This document shows, piece by piece, positions 31,452 through 32,078 of a stretch of DNA of 32,078 bases. The stretch is taken from assembly GCF_030382115.1 (NCBI RefSeq), contig NZ_JAUDRJ010000001.1, positions 311,689 through 343,766 of the forward strand. The letters run 5' to 3'. Position 1 is the first letter of the stretch. Every line of letters starts with the position of its first letter. The position numbers were made by a program, and so were the translations under genes. The notes under the pieces are model-generated. The model made no database searches, was not told where the DNA came from, and saw nothing but the letters and a program-made list of their open reading frames with translations. Source of the DNA: Nostoc sp. GT001. GTDB taxonomy: Bacteria; Cyanobacteriota; Cyanobacteriia; Cyanobacteriales; Nostocaceae.

Positions 31452-31460
31452 TGTAGTACT
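31447..31460 (-). promoter_or_regulatory. LexA-type box at the virB operon promoter
   Basis: Read on the minus strand, AGTACTACAGTTCT fits the Anabaena LexA consensus RGTACNNNDGTWCB at every position. TATACA just upstream (31460-31465 reversed) may be a -10 box. This would give SOS control of conjugation genes; binding is inferred. Confidence 0.55.
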
Positions 31461-31484
31461 GTATAAACATTTCTAACAGCAATC

Positions 31485-31496
31485 ATCTACGTAGAT
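31485..31496. promoter_or_regulatory. 12-bp perfect palindrome
   Basis: ATCTACGTAGAT, further upstream of the virB operon. Possible second operator; short enough to occur by chance. Confidence 0.3.
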
Positions 31497-31593
31497 AAAA
31501 ATCTCTTTCTTGTATTATCAGTCTTTGTGCTTGATATAATCACATCCTTAATCATTATTTAGTATAAATATTTGTGCAAACTCTTCAGTAAGT

Positions 31594-31698
31594 GCCAAAT
31601 AGGGGGGATTGACTATTGGCTAGCTTTATGATTTAACATATCGAAATTAGCTTTAACAAAGTTTGGGGATTTAAGTTAAGAGCCTAATTAAAATCCCC
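31594..31698. other. Two hairpins in the long intergenic region, candidate oriT or terminators
   Basis: GCCAAATAG/CTATTGGC (31594-31620, one bulge) with GGGGG in the loop, and GGGGATTT/AAATCCCC (31665-31698, 18-nt loop). Neither is followed by a clear T run. The interval 31354-31962 (609 nt) contains no convincing gene; besides these it holds the operon operators and a heptamer array. Such a place, between divergent transfer genes, is where an oriT would be sought. Confidence 0.3.
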
Positions 31699-31712
31699 GT
31701 TACAAAACTGTA

Positions 31713-31750
31713 CTTCCGACTTCCGACTTCCGACTTCCGACTTCCGACTT
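31713..31750. repeat. Heptamer tandem array (CTTCCGA x5)
   Basis: Five full CTTCCGA units plus CTT, the same unit as at 30329-30404, here intergenic. A minus-strand frame through it is considered spurious. Confidence 0.9.
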
Positions 31751-31962
31751 GTTTAAGTATCCCTACTCTCCATAAATTTAACTTTACCTTCGATACCTCA
31801 CCATGTTTTGCATCATCACTAAAAACTGTTAAAACTTGAGTGCATGTATAGAACAAATATGTATAATACTTGCAGCTTGTAATTCAGCATTTGTTAGAAG
31901 TAGATATTTGGTCAAGCAAGGAAATTGGGAATTAATTTTCATAATCATTTGTTGGAGTATTT

Positions 31963-32078
31963 ATGAGTACAAGAAAAATATTTACAGCACTTGTTTCAAT
32001 AGGTGTAGCACTATGCTTAGGAGCTTGCCAGTCTGAAAGAGACTTGGTTGCTCAGGCAGAGAATGACTTAAAACCTAC
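31963..32078 (+). CDS. Lipoprotein, partial (runs off the window)
   Basis: The ATG at 31963 is preceded by GGAG at 31954-31957, a good Shine-Dalgarno. The first 38 codons show a type-II signal peptide: MSTRKIFTALVSIGVALC followed by lipobox LGAC with the acylated Cys at residue 22. The mature part begins QSERDLVAQAENDLKP. It is divergent from the virB operon. No VirB7 was found elsewhere, so this could be the T4SS lipoprotein or a surface-exclusion protein, but an unrelated host lipoprotein is equally possible; the visible part is too short to tell. Confidence 0.75.
   Translation, partial: MSTRKIFTALVSIGVALCLGACQSERDLVAQAENDLKP

Noticed and set aside
31671..31856. 61-aa minus-strand frame with SEVGSRK sequence
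   Set aside because: Produced by the intergenic heptamer array; no promoter or RBS, although it matches the VirB3 tail for the same reason.
1..32078. tRNA or rRNA genes
   Set aside because: No cloverleaf or rRNA-like sequence was noticed; GGGTTTGAATCCCC near position 35 looks T-loop-like but has no tRNA around it.

Overview
The window looks like cyanobacterial DNA, probably from a filamentous heterocyst-forming lineage (Nostocales). The sequence shows repeated GCGATCGC (HIP1) octamers, runs of heptanucleotide tandem repeats (CTTCCGA/CTTCTGA), palindromic GCGATGGCG-type intergenic repeats, LexA boxes of the Anabaena type (RGTACNNNDGTWCB, recalled from the literature), and proteins of cyanobacterial character. 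Roughly the first 2.2 kb resembles ordinary, richer-GC chromosome-like sequence. The remainder is AT-richer and is dominated by conjugation genes, so it is either an integrated conjugative element or part of a plasmid. The sequence alone does not decide which.

Left part (1-5.2 kb): an ECF sigma factor of the ECF42 type with a TPR-like C-terminal extension, a short gene remnant, an intact VOC (glyoxalase-fold) gene behind a LexA-box promoter, and a second VOC gene broken after about 30 codons, which probably marks a recombination junction near 2233. Then come an unrecognised 161-aa protein, palindromic repeats, a 67-aa protein with a terminator, a CoiA-like/GIY-YIG protein, and a reverse-strand pair (DUF5674 plus a 116-aa protein). 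A complete IS4-family insertion sequence (5250-6703, imperfect 26-bp inverted ends) lies just upstream of that pair.

Middle part (6.7-14.3 kb): a small ORF beside the IS, a Ycf46-like AAA+ ATPase split over two overlapping frames at a CTT-AGG site, a DUF192 membrane-anchored protein, a small possibly BRO-N-like protein, two P-loop ATPases resembling IncP TraL (the first with a 23-residue tandem-repeat N-terminus), a DUF6753-like membrane protein, and a response regulator diverging from a soluble histidine kinase around a perfect 18-bp palindrome.

Right part (31.4 down to 14.3 kb, minus strand): a 17-kb conjugation cluster that reads VirB2-like pilin, VirB3-like, VirB4 ATPase, VirB5-like, VirB6-like, VirB8-like, VirB10, VirB9/TraK-like, a secreted protein of unknown role, the VirD4 coupling protein, a small degenerate MobA/VirD2-type relaxase, a large DUF3854 (CyRepA/primase-associated) protein and a 254-aa protein. 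Junctions are mostly 4-bp overlaps or short gaps, so it is probably one or a few transcripts. No VirB1, VirB7 or VirB11 was recognised. A divergent lipoprotein gene begins at 31963 and runs off the window.

The most notable undescribed signal is a 19-bp palindrome, GTACTG-N7-CAGTAC. It occurs three times with identical 11-nt spacing between the GTAC cores: before the split AAA+ gene (6974), before the BRO-like/TraL-like genes (9292) and before the virB operon (31433). In the last case it lies next to a LexA box. It could be the shared operator that ties the accessory module and the conjugation operon into one regulon, possibly with an SOS input. Several T4SS genes have also absorbed genomic repeats in frame.
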